DNA of 64,000 nt from Atherix ibis (lineage: Eukaryota > Arthropoda > Insecta > Diptera > Athericidae): positions 78,479,622 through 78,543,621 of the forward strand of contig OY282606.1 in assembly GCA_958298945.1 (NCBI GenBank), written 5' to 3'. The notes under the pieces were generated by a model, which saw nothing but the letters and a program-made list of their open reading frames with translations, was not told where the DNA came from and searched no databases. This document shows positions 37,110 to 47,843 of this stretch, piece by piece. Numbering within the stretch: position 1 is the first letter of the stretch; each line of letters begins with the position of its first letter. The position numbers were made by a program, and so were the translations under genes.

Positions 37110-38275
37110 TGTCTAAAATCGAATGTGGCTTTAAGAGAGCATGCTCTACCTTAGTTACTGTCGATTTGGTCTATCGAAGGTGAAAGCTAGAAAAGAGGCT
37201 CTATAAAGTACTGCGCGATCACAATAACTGACGTGAAAAACGCCATTAACTCGGCGAGATGGGAGTGCATGCTTGATGTTCTCTTACTAAGATAATAGTA
37301 GAATACCTTAAAGGGTAGAATTATTTTTGTACAGGAAGAACAGTCGGAAGAGGTCATACAGGCTTACTGGATAAGTTCCACAGGGCTTGGTATTTGGCCG
37401 TCTGTTATGGAGTATGATGTATGATGGTATTCTGAAGCTCTAAATCCCAAAGTATGCGAGAACAATATAAAAATGTGTGCAAAAGATAGAGCAGATCTGC
37501 AATGGGACTGTTGCTTCAATTCGACTTTGGCTTTAAGCAGTTAGTCGTCAGCTTCCTGATCATAAAACGGAGGAACGCTCATCACGGGCAGGAAGTGCAG
37601 AGTAAGAATAACCAATAGGATTGGCGAACATGAGGTGATTGAGGGACCATCGCTAAAGTACCTGGAGCAGGTTACTGACGCAAAGCTGCGATTTCGGGAA
37701 TAGGAGGCTGCCGATAGTTGTTTCTCTCTATCAAAGGAGCGCATCAAGGATATCCTGTGCTATCTAAATGGTATCAAACGAAGCTATTTGTATTGTTGCC
37801 AGAATGATCGCAATCGGAATTCTCACAGATGAGTGATAGAGGCTCTACTGCCCGAGATGAAAGGAATCCTGGAGGCAGTAGCATAATTATTGACATACTA
37901 CTCTCGATGGCAGGTGGTCCCCAATTTTTAACGGGACATGCTTGTTTTCAGGCTTACCAATACCGTGCCTTTCTTATGAAGGAGTAGTAAAGAGCGCGGA
38001 GTACGTACAAATTGTGCCTCCAACTTCAAACGGAAAGAGAAGAAACACAGAATTATGTTGGCGGGCTCCTGAAGCCAGAGAATATCGTGGTATTGATGTT
38101 GGACTCGATGAGATTTGGGAAGCTGTCAATATGAGCGAGAGCAAGGAGTAATCTAGCAAAGTAATGATTTCAATCAATTCTTGTCCCACGAAGTAATATC
38201 TGACGGTGCTTCCATGGAGACATCTAGAAATGTGACCTAGTAAAATGGTTTAAATAGGATAAAGTTCCATACCGT
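37110..38275 (+). pseudogene. R1-type LINE, decayed reverse transcriptase to 3' end
   Basis: The + strand shows KYCAITITDVKNAINSARWE (RT block with the first catalytic aspartate, TLDVKNAFN-like), VPQGLVFG in an adjacent frame followed by a WSMMYDGILKL-like stretch (about 37385-37440), then ITNRIGEHEVIEGPSLKYLE and VTDAKLRF (the KYLGV-ID-RLSF block). The YADD block is not recognisable. The 3' UTR contains GAAGTAATATCTGACGGTG (38191-38209), shared with the ends at 62.6 and 44.8 kb, and GATAAAGTTCCATACC. R1-clade LINEs often carry this block order. Frame changes and stops are many. Confidence 0.75.
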
Positions 38276-38368
38276 TTCTCTCAATATATTGCATAATACT
38301 ATAACAAAAAAGAAAACTAGTCTTAACATTTATCGAGCAGCTTTATCCCCCAATTCTGAAAGTATGTA

Positions 38369-39244
38369 CGAGGTCTGTTCAAAAATTATCGCAAATTTTG
38401 AATTTCCGCGGATTACGTATATTCGATTTTCGATGTTGGTACTCATGTCTCTCACTTATGCCGACAAGTTCGGCCATTTTGAATGTTCAGTTAATTTTTG
38501 ACAGCTGCTTTGCTTGCACGTGTTTTGGCTCGTCTTCGATTTTTGCCCATTTTCGACCAAAAACAGCATCGCATTAATATTGCTAAGGAGTTGTTGGACT
38601 CTGTCCGCGACGACCCAATTACCTCCAGAGGGTCATAACTGGTGACAAATCATAGATTTACGGTTATGACGTGAAAATCAAAGTTCAATCATCCCAATGC
38701 CAAGACCGAAAAAAGCGCACCAAGTTCGGCCGAATGTGAAGGTTTTGCTTACAGTTTTCTTCGATTGCAGGGGCGTGGTGCATCACAGGATAAAACATTC
38801 AATAAGGAATATTACTTGCAACTTATGGGCTAGTTACGCGAAGCAATCCACCAGAAACGCCCGGATTTGTGAAAGAACAAAAATTGCCTTTTGCACCATG
38901 ATAACGCCCCTACTCACGCATCGTTGCTTTTGAGCGAATTTTTTGCTAAAAACAACACACTAATAATGACGCAGTTACCGTATTCCCCAGATCCGGCCCC
39001 GTGTGACTTTTTCTTGTTCCCGAAACAGATTCTTTAATCCATTTTTTGGAATGGGCAAAAATCGAACACGAGCCAAAACACGTGCAAGCAAAGCAGCTGT
39101 CCAAAAATTGAACATTCCAAATAACCGAACTTGTCGACATAAGTAAGAGACATGAGTACCAACATAACGACACAAAAAATCGAAAATCGAATATACGTAA
39201 CCCGCGGAAATTTAAAATTCGCGATACATTTTGAACAGACCTGG
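38369..39244 (+). mobile_element. Mariner with inverted 5' end, second copy
   Basis: TA dinucleotides at 38367-38368 and 39245-39246 flank CGAGGTCTGTTCAAAAATTA at the left and its complement at the right. As in the 25.3-kb copy, about 190 bp at the right end (39055-39244) are the inverted 5' end, and the right arm continues about 25 bp into family 5' sequence. The junction CAGATTCTTTRATCCATTTT is the same in both copies. Both also share the same internal deletion (CCATTTT-GACCAAAAACAGC). The body keeps VKVLLTVFFDCRGVVHH and a PDPAPCDFFLFP block with the third aspartate; TGDE reads TGDK. 876 bp, non-autonomous. Confidence 0.9.
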
Positions 39245-39249
39245 TACAG

Positions 39250-41200
39250 CCCATTCCACCTTGTTAACCTATAGTTAAGACTATTTTCTGACCCATACAA
39301 ATTAGGTCTTAATCTTATCTCAGTCTAATGTTGCTTTAGTAAACATCAAAGGATATAAACATATTAATGACTATTGCCTGTAATTAGGCAATTCAAAGAG
39401 TATTGATTAAAAATGCCTTTAATTAATTTGCTAATATAATTTATTATTTTAAGATCTTACATAAAACTACTGCCCTTACGAATAAATTTTTCTACTCCAC
39501 ATAAATCAAAAAAATTTTTTTTTATTTACTTTCAATTTACTAATTTTTATTGTTATTTTTTTCTGATCTAAACAATAAAAAATATTCAAAAAAAAAATTC
39601 AGAAATTTCACCTGCTCATTACTGATTTTTCTCTTAAAAATAACATTTTATAGTTAATAAGGCTACCGTAAAATTTGATTTTCTTTTAAGGATAACTAAT
39701 CGTAAAAAGGAGAAAAAATTACTCTGAACTTTATATTTAAAAAAATAAACAAAATAAAAATATATTTTATTTAAAACGTCTTCAAGAATAATAGATTCGG
39801 TGCCATTTGTTCGATTCTTTTTATCTTTATTATAGTAGACAGGATTTTTTGACCACGCAGAAGCTTAAGAATTACCAACTTTTAAGGAATTTCAATAAAA
39901 TTAAAATTTACTATTAAGCATAAAAAGCTGATAATTTGATAAAACATAACTACTGGACAATAATAAAAACGGAAATATTCGTACTAGGCCGACAACAAAA
40001 ACCAATAAAATAAATGAAGGATCATAAACTCTATCTAAGTGATAAACAATGTTATTAAATTTTTTAAAAAAATACTCAATGTCTTAAAAATAGATAGCAA
40101 AACGGGAGCGTACAAAATAAAAAAATTTTTTTCTTAAAGGATAACCCTATAAAAAGATCATAAAGACTGCAAAACCCATAAAATACGATAACTGGTAAAA
40201 AGTCTATTCAAGAGGATATTATAAGGAAAGCCTATAAAAATTATAATTGATCCTTTTAACCTATTAAAAAGGATAATTATCTATTTTATAAAATGGAAAA
40301 ATCAATCATAAAAACAAAGAATTTTCAATTTAAAAATATAAAGTAAATAAAATAAAAAATAAAATCGTGTGTGTCATTGGGAAAAAAAATGTTCATAAAC
40401 TAGAAAATAAACAAAACCACATATCTACACTTGATAAATATCTAAAATATCCAATAGCAAAAAAATCATGTTTATATTGAGAATCGAATAAAAAAATTAT
40501 AAGAATAGTCCTTAGATGGCTGACTTATAGTAATAATTAAGTTGAAGAAAAAAACATTTTAGCCTCTGTGACCACACGAATGTTCTACATTATTATGACT
40601 CTTAACAATAAAAGGGAAAATTTCTCAAGAGTAGTCAATCTCATATAGGACCAGCTTGAAGGCCTACGCAACATAAAAATCAAAAAGAAAATACTATCGA
40701 CTAGTGTTATGACCTATTTGGGGTGAGTTTCGTTTGTTGAAGGGAAAAAAACTCTTGTATCTGCTATGATAAGAATCGAACGATGATCAACTTTATGTTG
40801 TCATCTTCAACCAGATTCTTCAGGGCCATGCACTCTTGGTGGTCTAGTAGCATAGCCTTATTCTACTAGAGTATCATTTCGAATTTTTTTTCCCCTTTTC
40901 CTTTTTTTGCGTTTTTTTTTAATCCATGAAATTCTGACTTGAGTAAGTGTCTTACTGAAAAATATCTCTGAAAAAATAATCACTGATGTTTTAAATCTCA
41001 AAATAAAAGAAAATTAATATATCTTTGGTTACACGAAATTTTTACGTTAAGATCCTTACTTAAGAATTTTTTTTACTAAAAAAACTATTTGAAAAAAATT
41101 ATGGAAATTGGAAAGATTGAAAAAAGACAATAAGGGATTGGAAAGTAAAGTTAAATAAAATACATTTAAAATTATTTTTTTATATTTCTCGAAAATACTT
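39250..41200. other. AT-rich noncoding stretch
   Basis: No gene recognised. The stretch is extremely AT-rich up to 40500, then somewhat more balanced at 40560-40870. The segment GGTCTAGTAGCATAGCC...CTACTAGAG at about 40838-40875 is a weak hairpin. Confidence 0.6.
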
Positions 41201-41204
41201 TTTG

Positions 41205-41640
41205 CAGAACTCAAACCTTTTGTGGTAATTTTTAAAGGCACATTTTCGGCTGTAATCCGGCAATGACTTGACAGATATTCTTAAGTTTTGAGTTAATACA
41301 ATGTTTTGTATAGTTTCCTACAAGAAAATCTAATGGCGTCAAATCATATGATCTTTGAGATCAATTGACATCACTAAATCTCGACGCAACGCTATCTGGT
41401 AACTTTTCGCGCAAGACGGCTAAAATTTGTCATGTTTTATGGCATGTGGCATCGTATACCATAAGTTGAAACCACATATGATCCAGAGTTAAATCTTTAG
41501 GTTAAGGTTGAAAAAAGTCAGTAATCAAAATATTGTATCGTTAAGAATTGACGGTCATTTTCAAAAATATACAGACCTTTAGAAAAAAATGCATAGTATA
41601 CAGTCATTTTTCGCAAATTCAATGGCTTCTCACCCTTAGC
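41205..41640 (-). pseudogene. DD41D mariner remnant
   Basis: Nucleotide-level match to the family: CAGAACTCAAACCTTTTGTG then GTAATTTTT, GGCGTCAAATCATATGATCT, CTATCTGGTAACTTTTCGCG and TGGCATCGTATACCATAAGT then TGAAACCACATATGATCC (complement of DHMWFQQ--AT). It ends at GTCATTTTTCGCAAATTCAA. No frame survives. Confidence 0.65.
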
Positions 41641-41689
41641 CCTCAGAGTATGTGGTTCTAACAAGTCAATTGGAATTATCGCAAAAAGT

Positions 41690-41775
41690 GGCATTACCGA
41701 CTGACCCCCACGATCTCTTGATTTGAACCCTCCCGATATCTTCGTATGGGAAGAAAAAGGTGTATACTAACAAAC
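41690..41775 (+). pseudogene. DD41D mariner scrap, + strand
   Basis: The + strand reads PPRSLDLNPPDIFVWEEK, matching the WPPRS-DLTPLDFFLWG block with the third catalytic aspartate, then an in-frame stop. It abuts the minus-strand remnant on the left and the Jockey fragment on the right. Confidence 0.65.
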
Positions 41776-41778
41776 CTT

Positions 41779-42250
41779 ATATCTTAATGGCAACTTCATT
41801 CCACCAAAAGACAAAGTACGCTACCTGGGACCAAACCTAGACAAACGACTTACTATAAATCCTCATACGAAATTTAAAAAACTTGAACTTAACAGACGTT
41901 ATCGATAGATCAAAATTGACATTAAAAAATAAACTGTTAATTTACAAGACAATTTTAAAGCCTATCTGGACGTACGGTATTTTACTATGGGGATCTACAA
42001 AGGCTTCCAATTCCTATCTCAATCCAAAATTTACCGAAAAAGCGTTGAGTCTCCATTCTATGTTCGTCACAAAGTTATTCATCGTGATCAAAATGTTCCC
42101 GTTGCTTATAACTTATGTGTTGCTCGTTATAAAAAGTTTCATTCCCGATTATCCTACCACCATAATCCTCTTATTAGGAAATTCTCCTCTGTTATTTCCC
42201 CCAAGAGATTTCCTGATACGTTAACATGTCTCGTTAGGTAGAGAAATGCC
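41779..42250 (+). pseudogene. Jockey-type LINE C-terminal fragment
   Basis: The + strand reads YLNGNFIPPKDKVRYLGPNL then DKRLTINPHTK, a frame change, DRSKLTLKNKLLIYKTILKP, IWTYGILLWGSTKASN, another frame change and SKIYRKSVESPFYVRHKVIH then RDQNVPVA...ARYKKFHSRLS. This is the C-terminal part of Jockey-clade ORF2 beyond the catalytic motifs. It differs enough from the 20-kb and 52-kb fragments to be a separate insertion or subfamily. Confidence 0.85.
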
Positions 42251-42329
42251 AATGGGTGTTTACTCTCACATGTACCTCTCCTTCTATTAAAGTGTCTCGT
42301 CACAAAGTCAGCTTGTTACAATGTTTGTG

Positions 42330-43205
42330 AACATATAGATATTGAAAAAGGTCACGGAGCATTTTTTCAAGGTACAAATGGATACGTATGATGTCAAGCT
42401 TATTGAGTTTTTCTATTCGATTGAAAGATCAGCATTTCCAACTAATATAAATAATAGATTATCTACTAGCGGTAGCATGATTCGGAACCTAATCGATCAG
42501 TTGGCAATCTTGTGGGAAGAAGACCTCAGCGTACTGTGCGCATTGATGCAGCAGTTGGAGCTGTCCAATGCAGTCTACTTGAAGGTCCATCGATCTTCAT
42601 CCGTCGTTACTCCGCTCTATTAGGGATCGTCAGAACACGTTTCAGAAGATTCTAAAAATCGATTTAGAAATTTTTCCAGCAAAGATCTAAATGGTTCAAT
42701 CTTTACCATCCCAAGATTCACTTCTAATTTCCTCATTGCATTATTCTTTACTTAGGAAAAAGTAGATTATCGGCTCCTACATCTTCGATAAATTTGAGAG
42801 CCAGCCCGAAAGAATAAACAGGGCTTTGTATAGTATACTGGTTAAGAAATGTTCATGCTCAGTGGTCGAAGCTAATCTGGAGGTATGGTTCCATCAGGAT
42901 GGAGCTTTTGAGCATACTGCCAAGGTACATCCTGCAAGAAATTTTTAGCAAATGAATAATTTTAACAACAAAATCTGAATTTGTTTGTGCTTCACATTCA
43001 CTTGATTTGATGGCAGCAGACTTCTTTTCGTGCGGTTACTTGAAAGAATATGTTTACAACCAAACCTCAAACAATTCAAAAATTTAAGGAAATCATTCGA
43101 TGACCTTACACAGGATTTCAGCTTCTAATCTGACGTTTAGGACCTGGAACTCCATATAAGGTCATGGAAATTTTTATAGAAAAAGCCTGTATTTGTGAGC
43201 CTCAA
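42330..43205 (+). pseudogene. DD41D-like mariner transposase remnant
   Basis: Helix-turn-helix region across frames: VGRRPQRTVRIDAAVGAVQC and IFIRRYSALLGIVRTRFQKI then LKIDLEIFP (about 42510-42690). A catalytic block follows with VWFHQDGAFEHTAK (second aspartate, about 42885) and SLDLMAADFFSCGYLKEYVY (third, about 43005). The C-terminus reads LELHIRSWKFL. The first aspartate region is missing. The DGA...HTA wording and FFxxGYLK suggest the DD41D/DD37D side of the superfamily; the damaged interval makes the exact spacing unreadable. Confidence 0.7.
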
Positions 43206-43208
43206 AAT

Positions 43209-43310
43209 GATGATTACTTGAGGAATGTGGATGAAAAAAATCCCTTTCTTGTATAGGTGATGATTACTTGAGGAATGTGGATGAAATTTTAAACCCTTTC
43301 TTGTATAGGT
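43209..43310. repeat. Tandem duplication, 50-bp period
   Basis: GATGATTACTTGAGGAATGT...CCCTTTCTTGTATAGGT occurs at 43209-43258 and 43259-43310, at the 3' edge of the DD41D-like element. Confidence 0.92.
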
Positions 43311-44394
43311 GAACCTCTCTAAAATGTTGAACCTTCTACCAAATAAACAAATACTATAAAATTAATAGCACATTCAGTTATTTATCTATCGCATTTTTTT
43401 TTTGTTACAAACTTTGCATTTCAATCTAGAATATGTGTAGATAAAAAAAATTGACTCATATATAAGGTTCAAGTACACAAAATTATCTGTACAACAGCTC
43501 CACAAGTACAATTTGGATAATTCGTCACAGTCCGACTGATGAAAAATGGACTGGAACACGTACGCCCCTCATATACGATTATGTGACGAGCCGTGAAGGT
43601 TGCAATGAATCCCCAACTTAACAAGCCCAATTATCATTAGTGAATTGAAAATATTTTTACAAACACTAGTCAGGGTATGAGATAAATTCCATAAAAACCT
43701 ACTCGTTCCATAAAAGTTTATTTACTTTATTTTGTATCTTTTTTTTTTAATATAAAAATTTTCTGTTAACTTTTTGTGAATTTTTGTGTACATTTAATTC
43801 CAAGCCAAATCCTCAGCAAATAAATAGCAACGCGATAAGATTGATTACGATGACCATTAATTGTGTGAGATACTAAATTATTTTCTGAAACGGTGATAAA
43901 AAATAGGCTATCTTGAAAAATTGGGTTTGGTAATTATGATTGTCAAGGCATCCATCATCAAATTATGTACACACGTCGTATTACTTTTAAAATATTTAAT
44001 TTTTCTCTTTCCTATAACTTTAATAATTTCCGTAGAAATCTGATTATAAATAACCAATATTAAATGGATAACTGGTTATTGACGCGAAACTTGACCGATT
44101 AAGAATTATTTCAAATGAACACGATTTTAAAAGAAAAATTGCAAAAACAATTAAAATTATTAATAAAAATTTAGTTTAATAATGAACACAAAAACAAAAT
44201 TTCAGATATTTTAGTTCTCTTTAGATAATCTCGTTTGTGGGACTTTGGAGATTTTTAGTATATTTTTTAAATTGAATCCTTATTTTGTTGGAGATTTTTT
44301 TTAAAATTAAATCCAATAACCACGTACTTCATTAATGATTTTGTTCGAATTCAAATTCCAATTTTTTTAATTTTATTTTAAGCCATATAGGACG
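43311..44394. other. AT-rich noncoding stretch
   Basis: No feature recognised on either strand. Confidence 0.6.
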
Positions 44395-44600
44395 AATTTT
44401 TGGTTTCAAGGATTATCTACAAGAATTGGCAGAAGGGGAGGCTTTTCATTGCAGCACTAGAAAGCTTCAACTGGAATCGTCTTCAAATCCACGGTTACAC
44501 GCCTCTGGATATTGTCGATAATACCAAGATGACATTTCTTAAATTAAGTTTTGATATTGAGGAACAAACAAAAAGTCACACGGACTGATATCAGGTAGGG
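44395..44600 (-). pseudogene. Mariner transposase C-terminal scrap
   Basis: The minus strand reads SPDISPCDFLFVPQ (the third catalytic aspartate block of DD34D mariners). With frame changes it continues TIDNIQRRVTVDLKTIPVEA and LVLQ-KASPSANSCR, which correspond to the usual C-terminal helix. Nothing upstream of the third aspartate is attached. Confidence 0.7.
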
Positions 44601-45148
44601 GAAAACTCACTTTTGTATACTGGAGATACAGCGTGAGGGACTTGTATCCTCGAAAACCCACCTCATTTTTCTTTAAATATAATCAAAATTATTATATATG
44701 AAGCTTTGGAAAACCACAACTGTCGGTTTTTTAGTTCTTTTCGTTCTTTTTTTTCAAGTGGATAGGTACCGACCCCTAGAGTATGTGGGACTTTTACGCA
44801 TTAAAACCTACCCGCATTTTCTTCAAGGGACCACCGTCAGGTATTATTTCATGGGAAGCGGACTGTAATAAAGTCTATTGTTCTATTTAGACTGCAGGCT
44901 ACCCGTTTCTCATTCTTTATTCCTGGCAGAGCTTTATTATTACTCGAGTTGTGTATTCAGCAATCGCATCCCAACATGCCTGCGATTTGATCACTTCTGT
45001 GATTATCCGTTTCTCGGACAGCTGTTCACCATTAATTCTCCACTTTTTTTCCTTTTTCTTTAGGAAAGAGTATTCGTTTTTCCACTGCTAATACTTTAGT
45101 GCACCGATAATAATCGATTGTGGGCCGCCAATAATTTTAAAGCGATTT
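44601..45148 (-). other. R1-type 3' end scrap and noncoding DNA
   Basis: On the minus strand 44855-44825 reads CCCATGAAATAATACCTGAC then GGTGGTCCC, the same 3' untranslated word found at the ends of the R1-type LINEs at 38.2 and 62.6 kb. The remaining sequence is unrecognised. A second, diverged pair of related words (AAACCCACCTCATTTTTCTT at about 44658 and AAACCTACCCGCATTTTCTT at about 44805) suggests a local duplication. Confidence 0.5.
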
Positions 45149-45149
45149 A

Positions 45150-45974
45150 CGAAGTCTGTTCAAAAAGTATCGTGTTTTTCAAAAATTATTTATTTATTCA
45201 TGAATTACTATTTTGTCCCCTTCAAAATAACTCCCACCAGATATTATACACTTGTGCCAACATTTTTCTCAATCCTCCAAGCACTTCAAAAAATTATTTT
45301 TTGTGATCTTGTTCAGCTCCTCCTTCGAGAAAAAGTCACAGTGCACCAGATCTGGGGAATACGGTGGCTGCGGCATTATTAGTATGTTGTTTTTGGCCAA
45401 AAATTCGCGCACAAGCAATGATGTGTGAGCAGAGGCGTTATCATGGTGCAAAAGCCAATTTTTGTTCTTCCACAAATCCGGGCGTTTCTGCCGGATTACT
45501 TCGTGCAACTCCCATATAACTTGAAGGGAATATTCCTTATTGACCGTGCTACCATGTGGCAAGAACTCATGATGCATCACGCCCCTGTAATCGCAGAAAA
45601 CTGTCGTTCATACTTCCCGGCACGCTTTTCGTCGTTCACATATTCTCGGCCCTCTGAGAACATTTTGTACCACCGATAAACGTTGTTTCGGTGCAAGGTA
45701 GCTTCACCATACGCTACAATCAACATTCGAAATGCGTCCGCGAAATAAATTTTGTTTTTCACACAACAAACAAAATTAATTTCGCGGATCTTTAATCCAT
45801 TTTTTGGAATTGGCAAAAAACGAAGACGAGCCGAAACACGTGCAAGCAAAGCAGCTGTCAAAAATTAACTGAATACATTCAAAATGGCCGAACTTGTCGG
45901 TATAAGTTAGAGACATGAGTACCAACATTACGCCATAAAAAATCGAAAATCGAATATACGTAACCCGCGGAAAT
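45150..45974 (-). mobile_element. Mariner, minus strand, truncated at its 5' end
   Basis: Same lineage as the 25.3- and 38.4-kb elements. The 3' terminus at the left (CGAAGTCTGTTCAAAAAGTA, TA at 45148-45149) is authentic. The 5' end at the right stops inside ATACGTAACCCGCGGAAAT, about 35 bp short of the expected end, where a foldback begins. Unlike the other two copies its 3' half is not replaced, so it shows the original end structure of the family. Confidence 0.88.
45200..45870 (-). pseudogene. Mariner transposase with internal deletion
   Basis: The minus strand reads PIPKNGLKIREINFVCCVKN and FADAFRMLIVAYGEATLHRN then NVYRWYKMFSEGRE (helix-turn-helix). The middle is deleted, including the first aspartate. 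It resumes at MMHHEFLPHGSTVN, LLHHDNASAHTS (second aspartate) and SPDLVHCDFFS (third, 34 residues later), and ends near ISGGSYFEGD-type residues at about 45210. The deletion joins the DNA-binding and catalytic halves out of frame. Confidence 0.88.
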
Positions 45975-45975
45975 G

Positions 45976-46053
45976 ATCGATATGCCCTGAAGCACCACCC
46001 AAATAGGTGCTTCAGGGCATATCGATACCTTTTGATATGCCCTGAAGCACCTA
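45976..46053. repeat. Three-copy foldback A / A' / A
   Basis: A perfect 21-bp arm at 45976-45996 (contains GATATGCCCTGAAGCACC) is followed by a 9-nt spacer and its exact complement at 46006-46026. After 7 nt the same word recurs in direct orientation at 46034-46051. The structure sits exactly where the 5' end of the 45-kb mariner is lost and R1-type sequence begins. Confidence 0.95.
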
Positions 46054-46059
46054 TGTTCT

Positions 46060-46755
46060 ATCAGAAAGTGGATGAAATTGTGGTCCACTTCTTCATGGCC
46101 GCTTCCGTTTCACGTGGCTATGTCAGAAATGAGTGATGGTGCTTCTATCCTCCTTTAATCGAAAAATCCCAGTGTCACTGCCATCTCGCACCTGTCTCAT
46201 TTCTTTCCTTCATACTGAGGGTAAACTGATGGATTTCAGTGCCCTCCCGTCGCCGATGATATGGTCCGGCCCTCGCTTGATTGGAACAATATTAATGATA
46301 ACAAAGTGTGCTTCGATGATATACCACCATCACCTGACGCTTATACGTTTCCGTCACCATTGCTTATATTCAGATAAAGACCGCATAGAGAGTATTATCA
46401 TATAGCTGATTACTGTGGATAGAAGCCTGCTTCGGCTCTGTTTGAGTACTCAATGGTTAAGCATAATACTTGCTAAGCCATTCACCTTTTCAGCAGCGAT
46501 TCTATAAAAAGCTCTACCTGCCGTCTATCTGAATGTCCAGGTATCGAAGCGATGGCGGCGAGACAACATCAGTGGGGAGAACATTCTTTATCTTTCTGCT
46601 GGTCACTAGTATTGCCTCGATTTTTTTTATCCGCAAGTTTCATCCCCACTGATGGTTTGGGTAATCCCATCTATGACCGAACAATCTACAAATTAGACTT
46701 TGTCAATCGTCAAGATCAGTCCTATCGATTTTTCATTTATTCTCCAATTAATAAT
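46060..46755 (-). pseudogene. R1-type LINE reverse transcriptase fragment
   Basis: The minus strand reads KPSVGMKLADKK, then after a one-base shift KIEAILVTSRKIKNVLPTDV, PPSLRYLDIQIDGR-SFYRIA, AAEKVNGLASIMLN, RSRLLSTVISYMIIL and a KEMRQVRDGSD-type stretch. This is the R1-clade order after the YADD motif (KTEAVLVTSRK, LKYLGV-ID-RLSF, RRRLL-TV--S-LLYGAP). Frame changes are present. The 3' side stops at the foldback at 46.05 kb. Confidence 0.78.
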
Positions 46756-46767
46756 GACCTTCCTTGA

Positions 46768-47840
46768 TCATAAATATTAAAATTGTTAATTTTTTTTCTT
46801 CAAAATAAAATCCTTTGAAATTGGATTTTTTATTATAATTTGTTTGTGATATTATAACTGAGAAAGTAGATCTATTTGCAAAATTGTAAGTCCAAATTGG
46901 TTCCGGCATACTACTTGATAAATCACTTATTTGTGACTAACAAACTATTGATGGACTTAATTGCAGTTATCCAATAAATTCATCGTAAAATAATTATTGA
47001 CTAACACTGAAAGGGCGGATTGTATTTAAAATAAATGCATTAATTTCCTCACAAGAGGAAATAACACTTCTCTAAGAATGGCAAAAAAAGACTCCACGTC
47101 AGATTTATCCGAATTAAGTTATTGGAAATGACAGCAATGCCACTACCCACAATGGATAAATGAATATTACTTTTGTAATGGTGATAATTGTCCTTCAAAA
47201 ATTACTAATTAAAGTGTTTATTCAAGATAAGTTCGAAACGGAATTACGGCAAAATTTATAACTAATAATAAAAAAGTAAAAAACTTTTTACAAATTATGT
47301 TCATATTTTCATAAATTAATCAAAACCATACCTACAGGTGTGGACGCAGAAATAACATCAATAAAAATTGAGGAAACTTTAAAACCTGGGTGCAGTCACA
47401 TTGATAACTAAAATATTTTCTTTTTGCGATTATCGATAAGAGAAATTAGGAATTTTTTTTACGTCAATTTCAGTTTTAAAGATAATAAATAATTTGTTTC
47501 TATTAATTTTGTGAATTTATCGATTATATAAAGAATTAGTCAAAAAAAAAACTTTTTCCATTTCATATTTTTATGTAGTAATAAAAATTGTTTTTAATCA
47601 ATAATTGATTGGTGTTATCAAAAATGCGAAATTGCGGTTATTTTTACTTTATTTACCCCCCTTCCTCAACTCCTTTAATACTTAAAAAAATTAACTTAAA
47701 AGTTAATTGGTGCAGTTTCTTTTTTTTTAATTCTTCCTTTTAAAAAATGTTATAAACATAAATTATCTTTAAATTGATAGCTTCCACAAGAATGTACTAA
47801 TACTATTATATAACACATTTTTTTAAATATTTTTTGTTAT
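46768..47840. other. AT-rich noncoding stretch
   Basis: Nothing recognised. Confidence 0.6.
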
Positions 47841-47843
47841 ATA

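Noticed and set aside
37541..37747. Minus-strand 68-codon frame rich in serine
   Set aside because: Shadow of the R1-type LINE on the plus strand.
40830..40905. tRNA/SINE-like pattern: TGGTCTAGTAG as A box, TTTCGAATT as B box, T run behind
   Set aside because: No cloverleaf stems can be built; the B box lacks GGTTC; the dominant structure is only an 8-bp hairpin.
43528..43570. CTGATGA followed by GGAAC, reminiscent of a hammerhead ribozyme core
   Set aside because: The required GAAA box, stem II pairing and cleavage-site triplet do not fall into place.
46552..46767. Plus-strand 71-codon frame
   Set aside because: Shadow of the R1-type reverse transcriptase on the minus strand.
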